A DNA stretch of 64,000 nucleotides from Leucaena leucocephala (GCA_037074615.1 CM073537.1:15891989-15955988); one strand, 5' to 3'; shown: positions 23,934-35,279, counted from the stretch's first letter. Numbers and translations are program-made. The notes: generated from the letters alone by a model not told the origin.

Positions 23934-23945
23934 GTTTATATATAG
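23934..23945 (-). promoter_or_regulatory. TATA box of paralog A
   Basis: Minus-strand CTATATATAAAC followed by a leader homologous to that of paralog B (shared GCGAC.CCATG, ATCCACAAACACAACAA, TTCATCTCAGAAA). The shared leader shows that the promoter was duplicated with the gene. Confidence 0.7.
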
Positions 23946-23949
23946 ACTA

Positions 23950-26321
23950 CGGCCCCCTTCATCTTACTGTTTGCTGAAGCTTGAACAATTCCTCACTTTC
24001 GTCCCAGGTAATTGATGCTTTCAAAACCTTGAAATTTTACTGCAACAGTCTCTTCTCTCAGTTTTTCTTAATCATTTCTAATATAAATAAATATTCCTCT
24101 AACAATATTAATGGGATTGGGTCTAACAGAGAAAATTGCTAGTTTTTCATAACATAATTAACTAAGATTTTAATCCTAAAACTGTACCTATATTTAATAA
24201 CTGATAATATTTTTAATATAAAATTGCCTCAACTAGAAGGATAAAAAATTACCGATGCTCAAGAAAAAAAAAGCATTCCTCTAAAAATTAATTATTTATA
24301 AAAAAAATTTGCGCCTTAATATTTTTATTTAAAAACTATTTTTAATTATTTACATTAAAATTCCCATACATTGAAATCCTTTTAATATATATGTAACAAC
24401 ATTTTTTTACAAATTAAAAAAGTATATACTAACATGGTTATAAATAAAATTAAATACATATTTTTTTTGTTAATATAAAAAAGTTTGTGAGTTTGGTCCT
24501 ATAATTAGGATATATCTCTAGTATTAAAAAATATTTACAAAAATATTTATAGATTACCTATTAATAAGGTCATCATCATATTAATAGTAAAATTTGAATT
24601 CATAATTTTATAAATTATGAGTTAATTTTTTACTGGTTAAATCAATTGTTGGGGGTTCAAACGTAATACTTTGTACTTGAAAAGCTTTTTTTTTTTTTTT
24701 TTATATACAGTACTTTAAAAACTTTCGTTAAGGCCATTTTCGCCTAATACGCATTTCAAGTCCAACACCATGTACCACTTCTATTTATTTATTATTATTA
24801 TTCAACATGACGCGCTATCTTACCATTTCTCCCATTCCTCCAGCTGGGGGAAGCATAGTTGGAGGAGTTTCTTTAATCTGATGTGGCATGATAAGGATGC
24901 CAAATAAGCAAATAAAATTAAAAGACTGATATTAGCGCCACATAGGAAGAGTTATAAAGATCTCACTTGTTTTTCTAAAAACTATGCAACTTTAAGGATT
25001 AGGTCAAATTATAACAACTAGATTAGAAATACCCTAAAATTATAAAGATTAAATAACTATTTTTTAAAAAGTTTTAATTATTTAAATTTAATATTTTACA
25101 AAATTATTATTATATAAAATATTTTAATAATTTTGATAATAGTTTATAGTTGTAAACTGTTCTGATCAATTTTTTTTTGTATAAATTTTTTTAAAAACGA
25201 GTTAGGTTCACCTACTATTTAAGGATAGGGCAAAATTTTTTTTTCTCTTAGGCGATATCAATGTCCCAATCAACTTAATCTCTTAATGTTCCATCCATAC
25301 CATGCTATTTTTATGTAATTTATGACCCTTTCTTAGAAAATTTGCTCTCTTTTATTCTCTGCTATCAATATCCATATATAACAATAACAATAAATTTTAT
25401 TTTATTAATTAAAATCTACTATATAAATTATATAATAATATTATATTTTTTAATTAATAACTAAATATTTAACTATATTGACTAAATATGTTATGTTCAA
25501 TGATTTTATTACCATTCTTTGTTCTTTTACTACATCATCTATATTTTTCACTTATGTCTATAATAATTTTTTTTATGCATATACAACCATCTTAAATAAT
25601 TTTTTTATTATTTTTTTTAATAGATGTCTGGTAAACTCTTCTTTATATATATATATAAATTATCATTACAATGTGGGATTGTATTAAAAAACATGTTTGT
25701 TTCTAGATATGTCTATTAATTATATGTCAAACTAACTTGCCATAATTTGGCCTTTTCACCTCATTTGATTATGTTTTCGTCAAAATAATAAAGTAACCGA
25801 TTTGGGTGTTCATCCCGATGAGAACTCAAAACTCATCTCTTATGAATCGTCTAGATTTTTTTTTAAATGTTTACTTTTTAAAAAATTATTTTAATGAGTG
25901 TAGAATTTAAAATAAAGATAATCTCTTAATTATTATTTTTAAAAAAAATGATTTTTTAATTTAAAAAAGACTACTTGAAAAAAATAAAAAAATTTAAACT
26001 AGATATAGACAATCTAGATATGATAGACTTTGGGTTCTCATCTTAACCGGTTCAATAATAAGAGCAATATCAGTGTGTTTTTCTTATTTTTTATTTAATT
26101 AAGAAAAAAAAAAACTAGTCTGACCAATTCATTTGCCGGGAAGCTATTCCCATTATGTCAAAACTCAAAAGTGAGAAAAATTACTTTCAAAGTTTCATAT
26201 TCAATTATAAGCATCTGACACGCTTTCCTCTTTTAAAAGCCAAATATATTCAAGTCTAGCTCAATTAAATTAATTTCTTTCACGTGTTATTTTGAAATTT
26301 GATGTTTTTGTAGTAATCAAA
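23950..26321. other. AT-rich intergenic stretch
   Basis: About 2.4 kb of very AT-rich DNA between the two paralogs with no credible ORF. A poly-T run lies at 24687-24702. I see no recognisable element, apart from possible decayed repeats. Confidence 0.45.
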
Positions 26322-26839
26322 GGGTTTGTTTGGAACGCACCCAAACCTTAATTTTATAAATTTTTTTAGGCAAAATTTTGGTTTGAGAAAATTTTAAAAC
26401 AAACAGTCATATTTGTCCATAAGTACTTTTGGACAACCATAGTTTAAAACCATGGTTTTGAATAAGCTATTAAAAATAGTTTTTTCAACAGTAAAAGAGT
26501 TTATGGACTATCCAATTACTATCTTACCCCTACTTTTTTTTACACCCTCTCTTTTCTCTCTTACTTTTTCTTACACCCTCTCTCATTTCTACTCTCCACC
26601 CTCTCTCCTCTCTCTTCTCTTTTCTCTAACTCTCTCCTCTCTCTTACTTTAAATCAAATCACACCCTTTTTGGTAATTTACCAATATACAAAGTCATTCT
26701 AAAAATAATTATCCAAACACTTATTTATTCAAAACCACTTTTTTTCCATAAACTATTCTCTAAAAGCCTTTTTTCATAAGCTGTCCATAAGCGTTTTTTT
26801 TTCACAAGTCCTTTTTTAAAATCCTATCCAAACAGGCCC
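26322..26839. mobile_element. MITE-like repeat, copy 1
   Basis: Begins GGGTTTGTTTGGA and ends TCCAAACAGGCCC, an inverted pair, with AAA at both flanks. The interior carries the family's landmarks in order: AACAAACAGTCATATTTGTC, a TATGGACTATCCAATTACTA segment, a (CTCTCTCC)n tract, and TATCCAAACACTTATTTATTC-like wording before the right end. Three more copies lie at 54.3, 58.9 and 62.4 kb. Size, ends and short duplication suggest a PIF/Harbinger-like MITE, but the superfamily is uncertain. Confidence 0.7.
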
Positions 26840-28155
26840 AAAATCTTCTATCCATGAAACCTTGGACCAACATGCACGTCTTTCCCAATCCGGTGATCTT
26901 ACGTACATACATAAAATGAAGGAAGAAATCTATTTTATTTGAATTAAATCACAATTAGGAGTCATAATTGACAATTCTAGTTGACCATTTCTCATATGTT
27001 AGAATGGGTGTGGCTCTCACGCAATTGTATTGGATCGGTATTCGGCAGTCAAAATTTTAGAGTATTTTGATGTCGTATTACAAATACAAAAGTTTAATAA
27101 TTTAAAAAAATAAGGTAAAACTATCAAATAATTAGATCAACTAGTTGTGTATTATTATATTTTAGTTTAATTAGTGATTTTGTGTTCAAGTTATGTGTAT
27201 ACAGCCGCGATAATTACTATAATGTAGTGAAATTTTTTATATTATGACTTACATTTTTGCGAACTAGATGCATAAATTGTTAATAGTGTAAAATGTTAGT
27301 AAATAAAAAAATAAAATGAGGTAAAAGAAATTATTAAATGGTCTTAACAAAAACGTAAGGACCTTATCAATAAATATAAATGGATTAACCAAAAAAAACG
27401 AAAGGAAATTAATTACAAATATAAAGGAGTTAATAAAAAGGTAAGAACATTAACAACAAAAACAAAAAGATTTATAAGAAACGTACTTATTATTTTTATT
27501 ATTCATTATTTTATATTTTTATTAATATTTTTACACTTTTTGTTAATTCCTTTATTTTTATTATTAATACCCTTACATTTCTTGTTAGCCGACTTATGTT
27601 TCAGGGGCAACAACATCTTTTTCTTCAAAAATTAATTTCATTTCAACCCTATTAGACCGCAATGAAGTTTTACAATTGTTTTTGGGGAGAAATGAGAATA
27701 AAGTTACCAGAGTGGTACTTATATGAAAATTTTCCAAAAGACAATGTCCAAGACTTAATTAAACACAGCTTTGAGCTTGAATATATAAAAAGAAGTGTTA
27801 TTATATTCCGCCACATTAACCCCAAATAGTAAATAATTTTATTGTTCTAAATTAATTATAGGGCACCAAGTTTTCATTTTTCCGAGTGCTCTAAAATAAA
27901 GTCAGAAGGTAAAACACTCGCATGCAGTTTTCAACTGTACGCATATATATATATATATATATATATATTAAATGAAGGGGATCAATCAAAGGTTAAAAGC
28001 AATAATTAATCATCCACTAAATTTGAATGAATAAAAGAATATTACAAGAAATATAATGAATATTTAGAAAAGGAAAAAGAAAGCATTCATTTCATTTCCT
28101 GTTTGGAACTGAAGAAGGCATGGGCTAGCTTGTTGAGGAGAGAAACGAAACACCG
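26840..28155. other. AT-rich intergenic with an (AT)n microsatellite
   Basis: No gene. An (AT) dinucleotide run lies at about 27943-27968. The 27330-27600 stretch contains several reworded copies of 'AAGGAGTTAATAAAAA.GTAAG' and its complement, a decayed inverted arrangement. Confidence 0.4.
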
Positions 28156-28443
28156 TTAGTGGTCGTCGTTTGGAGGAGGGACTTGTAGAACGACGGACCG
28201 AACCTTGAAACGACCAAGCTTGCGCGCGAGGGAGCCTAATGGACTGGAACGACCTCGATCCCTGATAGAATGAATCTTTTTGAATCTGAAAACTCTCTTC
28301 TTCTCAGTGCATGCATGAATCTGAATCACCCCCTCGTCCTCCCTTTCACTGGCAAAGTAAGGAATGCTGAAACCCTCTTTGCTGTAAGAAGACGTTGAAG
28401 CTTCCTCTTGATGACGATGATGAAGAAGAATAAGCACTTCCAT
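28156..28443 (-). CDS. small basic protein of unknown function, paralog B
   Basis: Single-exon ORF of 95 residues from MEVLILLHHRHQEEAST to PPPNDDH. It differs from paralog A mainly by a seven-residue expansion in the middle (EGVIQIHACTEKKR). The start is chosen because both paralogs begin MEVL right after a homologous leader; the open frame extends further upstream without homology. A TATA tract (28581-28596, minus) precedes the leader at the same relative position. The two genes lie in the same orientation 4.4 kb apart, so they form a tandem pair. Function unknown; no membrane segment or known motif is visible. Confidence 0.75.
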   Translation of the reverse strand: MEVLILLHHRHQEEASTSSYSKEGFSIPYFASEREDEGVIQIHACTEKKRVFRFKKIHSIRDRGRSSPLGSLARKLGRFKVRSVVLQVPPPNDDH

Positions 28444-28580
28444 GAAATACTGAATCCTAGGGTTTCTGAGATGAAGAAGCAGTGGCGATCGAAGTCTGTG
28501 TTTGTGTTGGAGATTGATGAAGGGACTTGTTTTCGATGAGATTTTGTTGTGTTTGTGGATTGGGATGCATGGTGTCGCTA

Positions 28581-28596
28581 TATATTTATATATATA
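28581..28596 (-). promoter_or_regulatory. TATA tract of paralog B
   Basis: Minus-strand CTATATATATATAAATATAT followed by the leader shared with paralog A. It lies about 140 bp before the start codon, as in paralog A. Confidence 0.6.
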
Positions 28597-28906
28597 GAGG
28601 AGGTAGGAGGATGATTTGAAGGTTGAACAAGTCGTCGTTGATTTCAAAACGTTGACCTCATTGATGCCCTATATCTATATATATCTGACCAATTCACACC
28701 CACATCATTCACTTTTCAAACTAAAGAACAAGACAAATTTTAGACTCCGTCGTTTCTCTTGCCATTATGATTAAGGTACTCTCTCCCTGCACTTTACTTA
28801 ATATAAAAATTAATTAATTTTGAATAAATTAAAAAAATTAATTAATTATAATAAATTAGTATGACATGACTTCCTCTAAAATATTTATGTATAATATTAG
28901 ATTATA

Positions 28907-29295
28907 CTCCTCTAATCCTTAATATATGACTTAATTAGAGAGTTGATCTTAGTCCTAAATATAAGACAAATTTTCTATATTTATTAATTTTTTTCTCAAA
29001 TTATCCCTATTAATACTCCCTCAACAATAATTAAGAGAGAGAGTTAAAGAAGATTATTAGGGTATTTTAGAAAAAATATGTCGTATTAACTAATTTAACT
29101 AACTTTCTTAATCTAATGAATCAAGTTAGTTAAATATGTCATATATTAAAAACCAGAAGAGTATATTAATTTATAAATTAGGTAAATTAGTTTGAGAAAA
29201 AAATGATAAATATTATATATAAAATAGATTAAAGTTTTATATTTAGGGTTAAATTTATCTTTCTAACTTACTCCTATATTATAAACCAGAGGTAG
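28907..29295. mobile_element. Stowaway-like MITE, possibly nested
   Basis: Left end TACTCCTCTAATCCTTAATA and right end ATTATAAACCAGAGGTAGTA are near-complementary and flanked by TA. A second right-end-like AAACCAGAAGAGTAT at about 29148-29162 suggests that one element sits in another or a partial duplication. Confidence 0.55.
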
Positions 29296-29309
29296 TATGA
29301 TATAAACAA

Positions 29310-30400
29310 CGTTTTTTCTGAAAAATATATATATATATATATATACACGTTTTGTTAATTTAATGCATTTTCGATCTTGATCAAGGAAAGAGATATGCTC
29401 TTCACAATTATGAGTACGCAATAATAATGACAAGTTGATGATGAGTTAGGATTTTAACAAGTCAATTTTATGTTGTAATGATTAATAAGTCCATAATGTT
29501 TATAGGCATAAGGTGAATTTTGTTAAAATGTTACTCTTAATAATTTGACAAGTAAAGGTTCTTGAAGCGACAATTTTACCTACATCTTCGACAAGAGCTA
29601 GTGGCTTGGAATTAACAAGTCAACTATATCAAATTTTGTTGCTTAGAAAAAATGACAGCAAATAATGTTATCAACAATTACTTTATTAGAATTGACAAGT
29701 CAACATTTCATTTTGCAAGCTTATGTGCATTTGGGGTTACTTGCTTATATATGTTGGCCACATCATCTATGCCTTCCCCAATTCCTGGACTTTTTCTGCT
29801 TGCACAATTTTGTCTGGGAATATTGGTTACATTGGGTAATCTGGTGATGGAGAAGAGAATTCTTCAAATGAATATTCCTCTAGTTACCATATTTTCATGC
29901 TAGTTACTTAGAAGCTTGATGGCCCTCTTTAGTTTATAGCTATACCTAGCAATTCCCCCTTTTTATTTTTATATGCATTTTGAACTCAAATAGACACGCG
30001 TGTTTGCATTCATTTCTTTTGGCTTGCTAGAAATAACTCCTCTGACCCTCGTCTGTAATGGTTAAGAGAAGACAGGTGATCATGCTATATATAATATTAT
30101 TTCATATGAATAATATTTCTATTTTATTAATATTCAAAAAAAATATATATATTCACAATAGAGAATCATAGATAATCTTAGACACTAATAAAATAATATC
30201 ATATCTTATCATAATATTAGTTATAGGGTATTTATATATCTTATAATATCTCTATATATAGCATAAAAGAATCTGTGAAGACTGGGGGATAAACGCCTAA
30301 CTGAAGACTCGTGTGGTCAAACTTCATCTCAGCAAGAGGCTCTCTTCATTATTTTTTTAAAAATGTGCCCAAAGTTCCATGTGCTCTTTCATTTTTTGTT
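29310..30400. other. AT-rich intergenic
   Basis: No supportable gene. A membrane-like ORF at 29652-29903 has no recognisable relatives and a second overlapping frame is equally open. The stretch 30110-30260 on the minus strand shares wording (GATAAGATATGATATTATT, TCTA.GATTCTC) with 54380-54500, so it is part of an unnamed dispersed repeat. Confidence 0.4.
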
Positions 30401-30412
30401 TTTATTTTTTAA

Positions 30413-31100
30413 ATTCAAATCAGCCAGTCGGCCTTCATCACAGTCCAAGAAATTTTGGGGTCCCTTTAGATTTAATATTGTGGTCCTCCCTCGAGAAATC
30501 GTCCTCTCTATTCGGTCACCACCCTCCGCCGTCAGTCAAGTCGTCACCTTTTTCTCGCTGTCGTCGGTCGGTTTCTTCATGTATCATCATACCTTTTTTG
30601 GTGAGCCTTAAAATCTCTCTCTCACTTTCTCTGTTCCTCACTTCCTCCATAATTTTGAGAATATGACACCGGTCGATATACTTATTATCACACTTCTAAC
30701 AGTATTGGTCATACTAATTATTATGCTGAGTTTGTTCTGAGTCATGGAATTCCCATCGGAAGAGGATATTGAGGCGGCATTCCCACCGGAAGAGGACATT
30801 GAGGTGGCTGCTCTTCCTCAAATTGTTCCTCCAAGAGCAAGAGATCTGCTGGCTCGTCCCGGGAGGTTTGTCTTGAACACGAAAGAAGGGAAGCGGGCTA
30901 CTCCTCGTTGGAAGCCTCCTCTTCTCCGCCCACTCCCTCCCAAACCTCCATAGTCCCCTCATTCGTTGGGTTTTGTTGCAAAGATCCAAAAGCTTATTAA
31001 GGAGATATAGAAGCTTCTATCCCCTCCTCAGCCAGGTTTTGTTGCAAAGATCCATAAGGTTATTATGGAGATATAGAAACTTGAGGGTTTGATTGATAAT
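30413..31100 (+). repeat. left arm of a long imperfect inverted repeat
   Basis: This 0.7-kb arm matches the complement of 31255-31964 over nearly its whole length with scattered substitutions and small gaps. Landmarks in order: TCACAGTCCAAGAAA, AAATCGTCCTC, GTCAGTCAAGTCG, TTTTTGGTGAGCCTTAAAAT, CCTCCATAATTTT, an ORF segment, then two direct copies of GCAAAGATCCA.AAG.TTATTA. The loop between the arms is about 150 bp (31101-31254). Transcribed, it would form a long hairpin. Confidence 0.88.
30663..30953 (+). pseudogene. small membrane-protein-like gene in left arm, interrupted
   Basis: From the ATG at 30663 a short frame encodes a hydrophobic helix (MTPVDILIITLLTVLVILII...LF), then a TGA stop. 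The same frame continues with EFPSEEDIEAAFPPEEDIEV, a short acidic tandem repeat, then ARPGRFVLNTKEGKR. The right arm has CGA where this copy has TGA, so the stop is probably a mutation. The original product looks like a one-helix membrane protein with an acidic, repeated cytosolic or lumenal segment. Family unknown. Confidence 0.5.
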
Positions 31101-31254
31101 TTTTTTTTTTTTTGATAATATCCTTCTTTGCTGATCATATTTTAGATTTTTTTTTTGAAAAACCTAGATGTACTGTTCGTAGGTTTTATAAAAAAACCTT
31201 TTTAAAGGCTCTAATTTGTAAGGGTAGATCGACTCAAAAAACACCAAAAAATCC

Positions 31255-31964
31255 TTCTCAATAAAACCCTTAAGCTTCTATATCTCTATAATAACCTTAT
31301 GGATCTTTGCAAACAAACCTAGCGGAGGAGGGGACAGAAGATTCTATATCTCCATAATAAGCTTCTGGATCTCCTCAACAAAACTCGAAAGAGGAGGGGA
31401 CCATGGAGGTTTAGGAGGGAGTGGAAGGAGAATAGGAGGCTTCCAGTCAGGAGAAGCCCCACTTCCCTCTTTTCGTGTCTAGGACAAACCTCCCTGGATG
31501 AGCCAGCGGAGCTCTTAGTCTTGGAAGAACAGGTTGAGGAAGAGCCGCTGCCTCAATATCTTCTTTCAGTGAGAATGCCGCCTCAGCGTCCTTTTCTGGA
31601 GGGACTTCTATGACTCGGAACAAACCCAGCACAATAATCAATATGACCTATACTAATAGAAGTGCGATAATAAATATATTCACCAGTGCCATATTCTGAA
31701 AATTATGGAGGAAATGAGGAACAAAGAGAGAGAGAGAGAGATTTTAAGGCTCACCAAAAAGGGTCCGATGATACCTGAAGAAGTTGACAAACGGTAACGA
31801 GAAAAAGGTGGCGACTTGACTGACGGTGGAGGGGCAGTGACCAGATAGGGAGGACGATTTTTCTCGCTGGAGGACTACAAATATTCAGTCTGAAGGGACC
31901 ACAAGATATATAGGGGGAACGATTTTTCTTGGACTGTGATAAAGGCCAACTGGCTAATTTGACT
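31255..31964 (-). repeat. right arm of the long inverted repeat
   Basis: Complement of 30413-31100. On the minus strand it carries the same order of landmarks and the same small ORF. The left end of the arm is less certain because similarity fades into the T-rich loop. Confidence 0.88.
31447..31700 (-). pseudogene. small membrane-protein-like gene in right arm, interrupted
   Basis: The minus-strand counterpart of the left-arm ORF. It starts with ATGGCACTGGTG near 31692, encodes a hydrophobic helix with an internal TAG, then reads LFRVIEVPPEKDAEAAFSLK and HPGRFVLDTKRGKWGFS before a stop. The two arms carry their stops at different positions, so both decayed independently after duplication. 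Confidence 0.5.
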
Positions 31965-32306
31965 TTATTATTTCAAAAAAAAAAAAAAAACTCTGGAAGC
32001 GCATGCGGAACCTTGGGTCATTTTAAAAGAAATAATGAAGAGATCCTCTGCCCATGTTAATTGTGAAGGCAAAAATATCGGAGGAGAAACTCACAGTGTT
32101 GCACCATATTTCAAGCCGATGTACTTGTCAGTTTGTGGACTCCATCTTTTTGAGCTGTTTAGATCAACATTTGTTGATAAGAAATATACATTAAGCAAAA
32201 TAACAAAGAGATGTAATAGTTCCACAACAAATATAGGATCTCAGACTTCAGTAGTGGACCAGAAGAAGAATACAAAGTTTATAATCAGAACACAAAGACA
32301 CTGAAC

Positions 32307-32452
32307 TTAGAAACCCCGAAAGCTAATGCCCCAAAAACCTCAAACCTCAAAACCCTAAACCAAAAACTCTATAACTAAACCCAAAACCTTAAATCCCAAA
32401 CCCCAAAACCCTAAACCAACCTAGAAACCCTAAACTCAAAACCTAAAACTTT
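32307..32452. repeat. degenerate telomere-like (CCCTAAA) tract
   Basis: About 145 bp of AAACCCTAAAC-like wording: AACCCTAAACC, CCCAAAACCCTAAACC and AAACCCTAAACTC, with many variants. This is the complement of the plant telomere unit TTTAGGG, diluted by substitutions. It could be an interstitial telomeric remnant or a telo-box-rich regulatory tract. It abuts the Harbinger-like element at 32455. Confidence 0.65.
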
Positions 32453-32454
32453 AA

Positions 32455-33360
32455 GGCCACGTTTGGTACATAGTATTGATAGCCTGGGACTGGCACATGG
32501 ACATGAAATGGGATAAATTAGACCGTTTGATATGTAGCATTAAGAAAATATTAGGATTAGGCAATACCATTTAGGTAGGATTGTGTAATACCGCTTTCTC
32601 TCCTAATATTATATTTTCAGTCTTAGGATTAAAATTTTTTAAGACAAAAATGTCCTTCATTCTCTCTTCCGTCAAAGCTCTGGCACTCATGGAACTGTGG
32701 TTCACCTTTTTGCCCTCCTCCACAACACCCACCACCTCCTCCACCGTCATTCGCCCTTCTGCCCTCCTCCTCCACCTTCCCTTTAGAAAAGCACATAGTC
32801 CAAGTCATGGCGGAAGCAACTACAAAGGAAGTTGAGAAGGCCAACACTATAGCCACCGTAGATATGGAAGTTGAAAACACTGAGTCTCCTCAAAACGCCG
32901 GGGACAACGGCGGCTCTGAATCTAGTGGCACTGAACAGGCGACGAATGATGAGTCTAATCTGAAGCAAGATCGGGAAGAGCATGAGTCCCAAGAAGATGA
33001 GGAAAGGGAGGATGACTTTGTTGATGAATTTAGCCTCCGAAAGTGTGTAGATCATATACTTCTGTCGCTGGAAGAGATGCAACTGAAGTCTCATGTGAAC
33101 AAGATGTTAGGAGGAGGAAAGGGGCGCAGAGGAAGGGGTGACGGCCATGGAATTTTTGGGCTCACGACAAGGGGTACTATAGTGTTTTTATAATTTATAG
33201 CTAATTATAAAATAAAATTAAAAAAATCATTCCCCTCAAATATTATTTTATAACAAACATAATTTTAAAGGCTAATTCTCACTCATTCTCCAACTCCTAA
33301 TCCTAATCCTATTATTAATCATAATCTATCAAAATCTAATATTGCGTACAAAACGTGGCC
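32455..33360. mobile_element. PIF/Harbinger-like non-autonomous element carrying an ORF
   Basis: Ends GGCCACGTTTGGTAC (left) and the complement of GGCCACGTTTTGTAC (right), flanked by TAA on both sides (32452-32454, 33361-33363). A TAA/TTA 3-bp duplication and GGCC-type ends fit PIF/Harbinger. The outer 150-200 bp are AT-rich. The inner 0.5 kb has different, GC-richer composition and an open frame, suggesting a captured host fragment. Confidence 0.75.
32807..33193 (+). CDS. acidic ORF inside the Harbinger-like element
   Basis: Open frame of 128 residues, MAEATTKEVEKANTIATVDM at the start, followed by a strongly acidic, serine-rich middle (EHESQEDEEREDDFVDEF). A short helical segment, RKCVDHILLSLEEMQLKSH, and a GGGKGRRGRGDG basic patch follow. 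No transposase motif is visible. It is most likely a fragment of a host nuclear protein gene carried by the element; whether it is expressed is unknown. The complementary strand is also open for about 80 codons, so caution is needed. Confidence 0.35.
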   Translation: MAEATTKEVEKANTIATVDMEVENTESPQNAGDNGGSESSGTEQATNDESNLKQDREEHESQEDEEREDDFVDEFSLRKCVDHILLSLEEMQLKSHVNKMLGGGKGRRGRGDGHGIFGLTTRGTIVFL

Positions 33361-33363
33361 TAA

Positions 33364-34186
33364 TGAGCTTTTTGGTATGTGGGAGGGAAGGGGAGGGAAA
33401 ATTTTTAATTTCTAGATTGGATTTAGAAAAATAAAATAAGTGGGTTATAAAATTTTAATAAAAATAAAATGTAAATAAAAGAGTGCACGTGGAAGATTGT
33501 AAACCTACGGTAGTGTTACGTGTCCTTGTTCCGTTTGGATGTTTTGCTGATTCCATGTTTCCTATTCGAAATTATTTGAATTATTCTCTCTGTAAGCTAC
33601 TCCTATAAAGAAGGCACCCAGCTATCCTACTGCTGTTTCCTAATGGAAAGCTATCCTTTCTCATTCTAGTCTCTTAACCAAAACGCAACCCCTAAAAGAA
33701 TGTAAAACCTCTTGTTGCAGGTTTCAAGCAAGTGAGCAATGGTGGAGAAGGTTACAGTGGGCTTCGGCGTTGAAGAAACCCACCGGTTTTCCAGATCTAT
33801 ATGTTTTGGTACCAAGAATTATATCTTGAACATTAATTTCACATGTAAATCTACTGCTAAATCTCTGAGAAATTATGCGTACCTTTCTTACCTCCCTGGT
33901 TTCAAGCACGTGGGAAATGCTGAAATTGGAAGTAATGTGAAATGAATTTTACATACATTTTACATTTTACACAGATTTTAAACAAATTTTATATTTTTAA
34001 AGTTACTTATTATCTAAAAATCACATGAACAAAAAGTTATGTTAAACACTCACCTCTAACCAAAATTCATTTTTTTCTTGTTAGAAGTTATTTATACGCT
34101 GAAAAAAAGCAATCCTAAACGGGCACTTAGTTTATTATATTTGATAAAAACTAGGACAAACATTAATGATTATTAATGTAAAAGAT
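33364..34186. other. intergenic, no gene supported
   Basis: AT-rich sequence with a purine-rich patch at 33381-33400. A 68-codon ORF at 33739-33945 follows an acceptor-like TTGCAG but shows no recognisable domain. Confidence 0.4.
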
Positions 34187-34191
34187 GATTT

Positions 34192-34500
34192 TGTTATAAA
34201 TATTAAAGAAAATGGATGTCCATAACCATCAACCCTTAGAATTCCTTTTCTCTTAACGTCCTTAACTTCATAACCTCCTTAATGAATTGTTTGGAGGAGT
34301 TTCTTGTTGTAAAATGTCATTATGTTACCATTTACTCCTTTGTAACCTTTGTATTAGCTTTAAGGGTTGGAGGCCTATAAATAGAGGCAATGTAGAAGAG
34401 AAAAAGATACCCATATGAATGAGAAATACTCTCTTTGCTCTCCTCTAAATTCTTGTCTTGTTGTCCTCTTCTCTTCTCTAATTTTCTTATTTTTATAACA
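34192..34500 (+). repeat. Copia LTR 1
   Basis: TG...CA ends (TGTTATAAAT to TTTATAACA), 309 bp. Contains a TATA box in GGCCTATAAATAGAGG. It is followed by CGTTATCAGCACGAC, the likely primer-binding region. It differs from LTR 2 and LTR 3 at sites where those two agree (for example CCATCAACCC against CCACCAACCC). Confidence 0.92.
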
Positions 34501-35279
34501 CGTTATCAGCACGACTTTGTTCTGAAAAATTTAAGGTATAAACTTCTTGTCAATTCATATATTATTATGTTCAATTATGTACAAATGTTATTAGTTTTCT
34601 CTTTATCTAATTATCATATATAAATTTTCTTTTCTTTTATATATTTGTTATATATTCTACTGTCATTTATTATGTTATTCCTTTATATTCATTTTAATTT
34701 TTGTTGTTATATTATATATATGTGTGTGGATTATCTTTCTTATATTTTATTCTTATGTAAAATATTATGTAGTTTTTTTCCCCTTCTTTTGATATATTAT
34801 TATGACTTATTCTTTATTTATATGGGTGTGAGTTGTTATTTACATTTTCGATTTCCCTTTCCTATATGTTGTTTACATTTTCAATTCTCCTCCCCATATA
34901 TTCATTAATTTATATTTCAATTGATTTATATATTTTATTTATTTATTTATTTTGTTTCTTTATTTATGCCGTTTATGATGGAAATTATATATTCATTTTA
35001 TATTATTAGCATTATTATATACTTTATGCTTTATTTTTTTATGTTATTTAATTTATTTTGTTACATTTATTTATGTTTATTTAATTTATATTACTTATTT
35101 TATTTATGTTGTTTCTATTGTAGCATTATTGTAGCATTATTTATGTTCTTTCTTTATTTATGCCATTTATATTTATTTTGAATATATAATGTTTATTTGA
35201 TTTATGTTTTTATTATCGTTATTTGTTTTCAATTAATTTTATCATAATTCTAATTATTTTTATTATTTTAGTTTGATCC
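34501..35279 (+). other. T-rich untranslated leader of the Copia element
   Basis: About 780 bp between LTR and gag ATG, dominated by TTTATTTATG-like wording. The open frames in it are hydrophobic low-complexity artefacts. The second, diverged element has the same kind of leader (43245-44013), so it is a feature of the family. Confidence 0.7.

Noticed and set aside
29652..29903. 83-residue membrane-like ORF
   Set aside because: No recognisable family, no paralog in the window, and an overlapping frame is equally open.
32035..32304. 89-residue ORF before the telomere-like tract
   Set aside because: No domain, no promoter evidence, and it runs into a repeat.
33739..33945. 68-residue ORF after an acceptor-like TTGCAG
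   Set aside because: No partner exon and no recognisable domain.
34435..35181. Hydrophobic ORFs in the Copia leader (and again at 43454-43884)
   Set aside because: Artefacts of T-rich TTTATTTATG wording.
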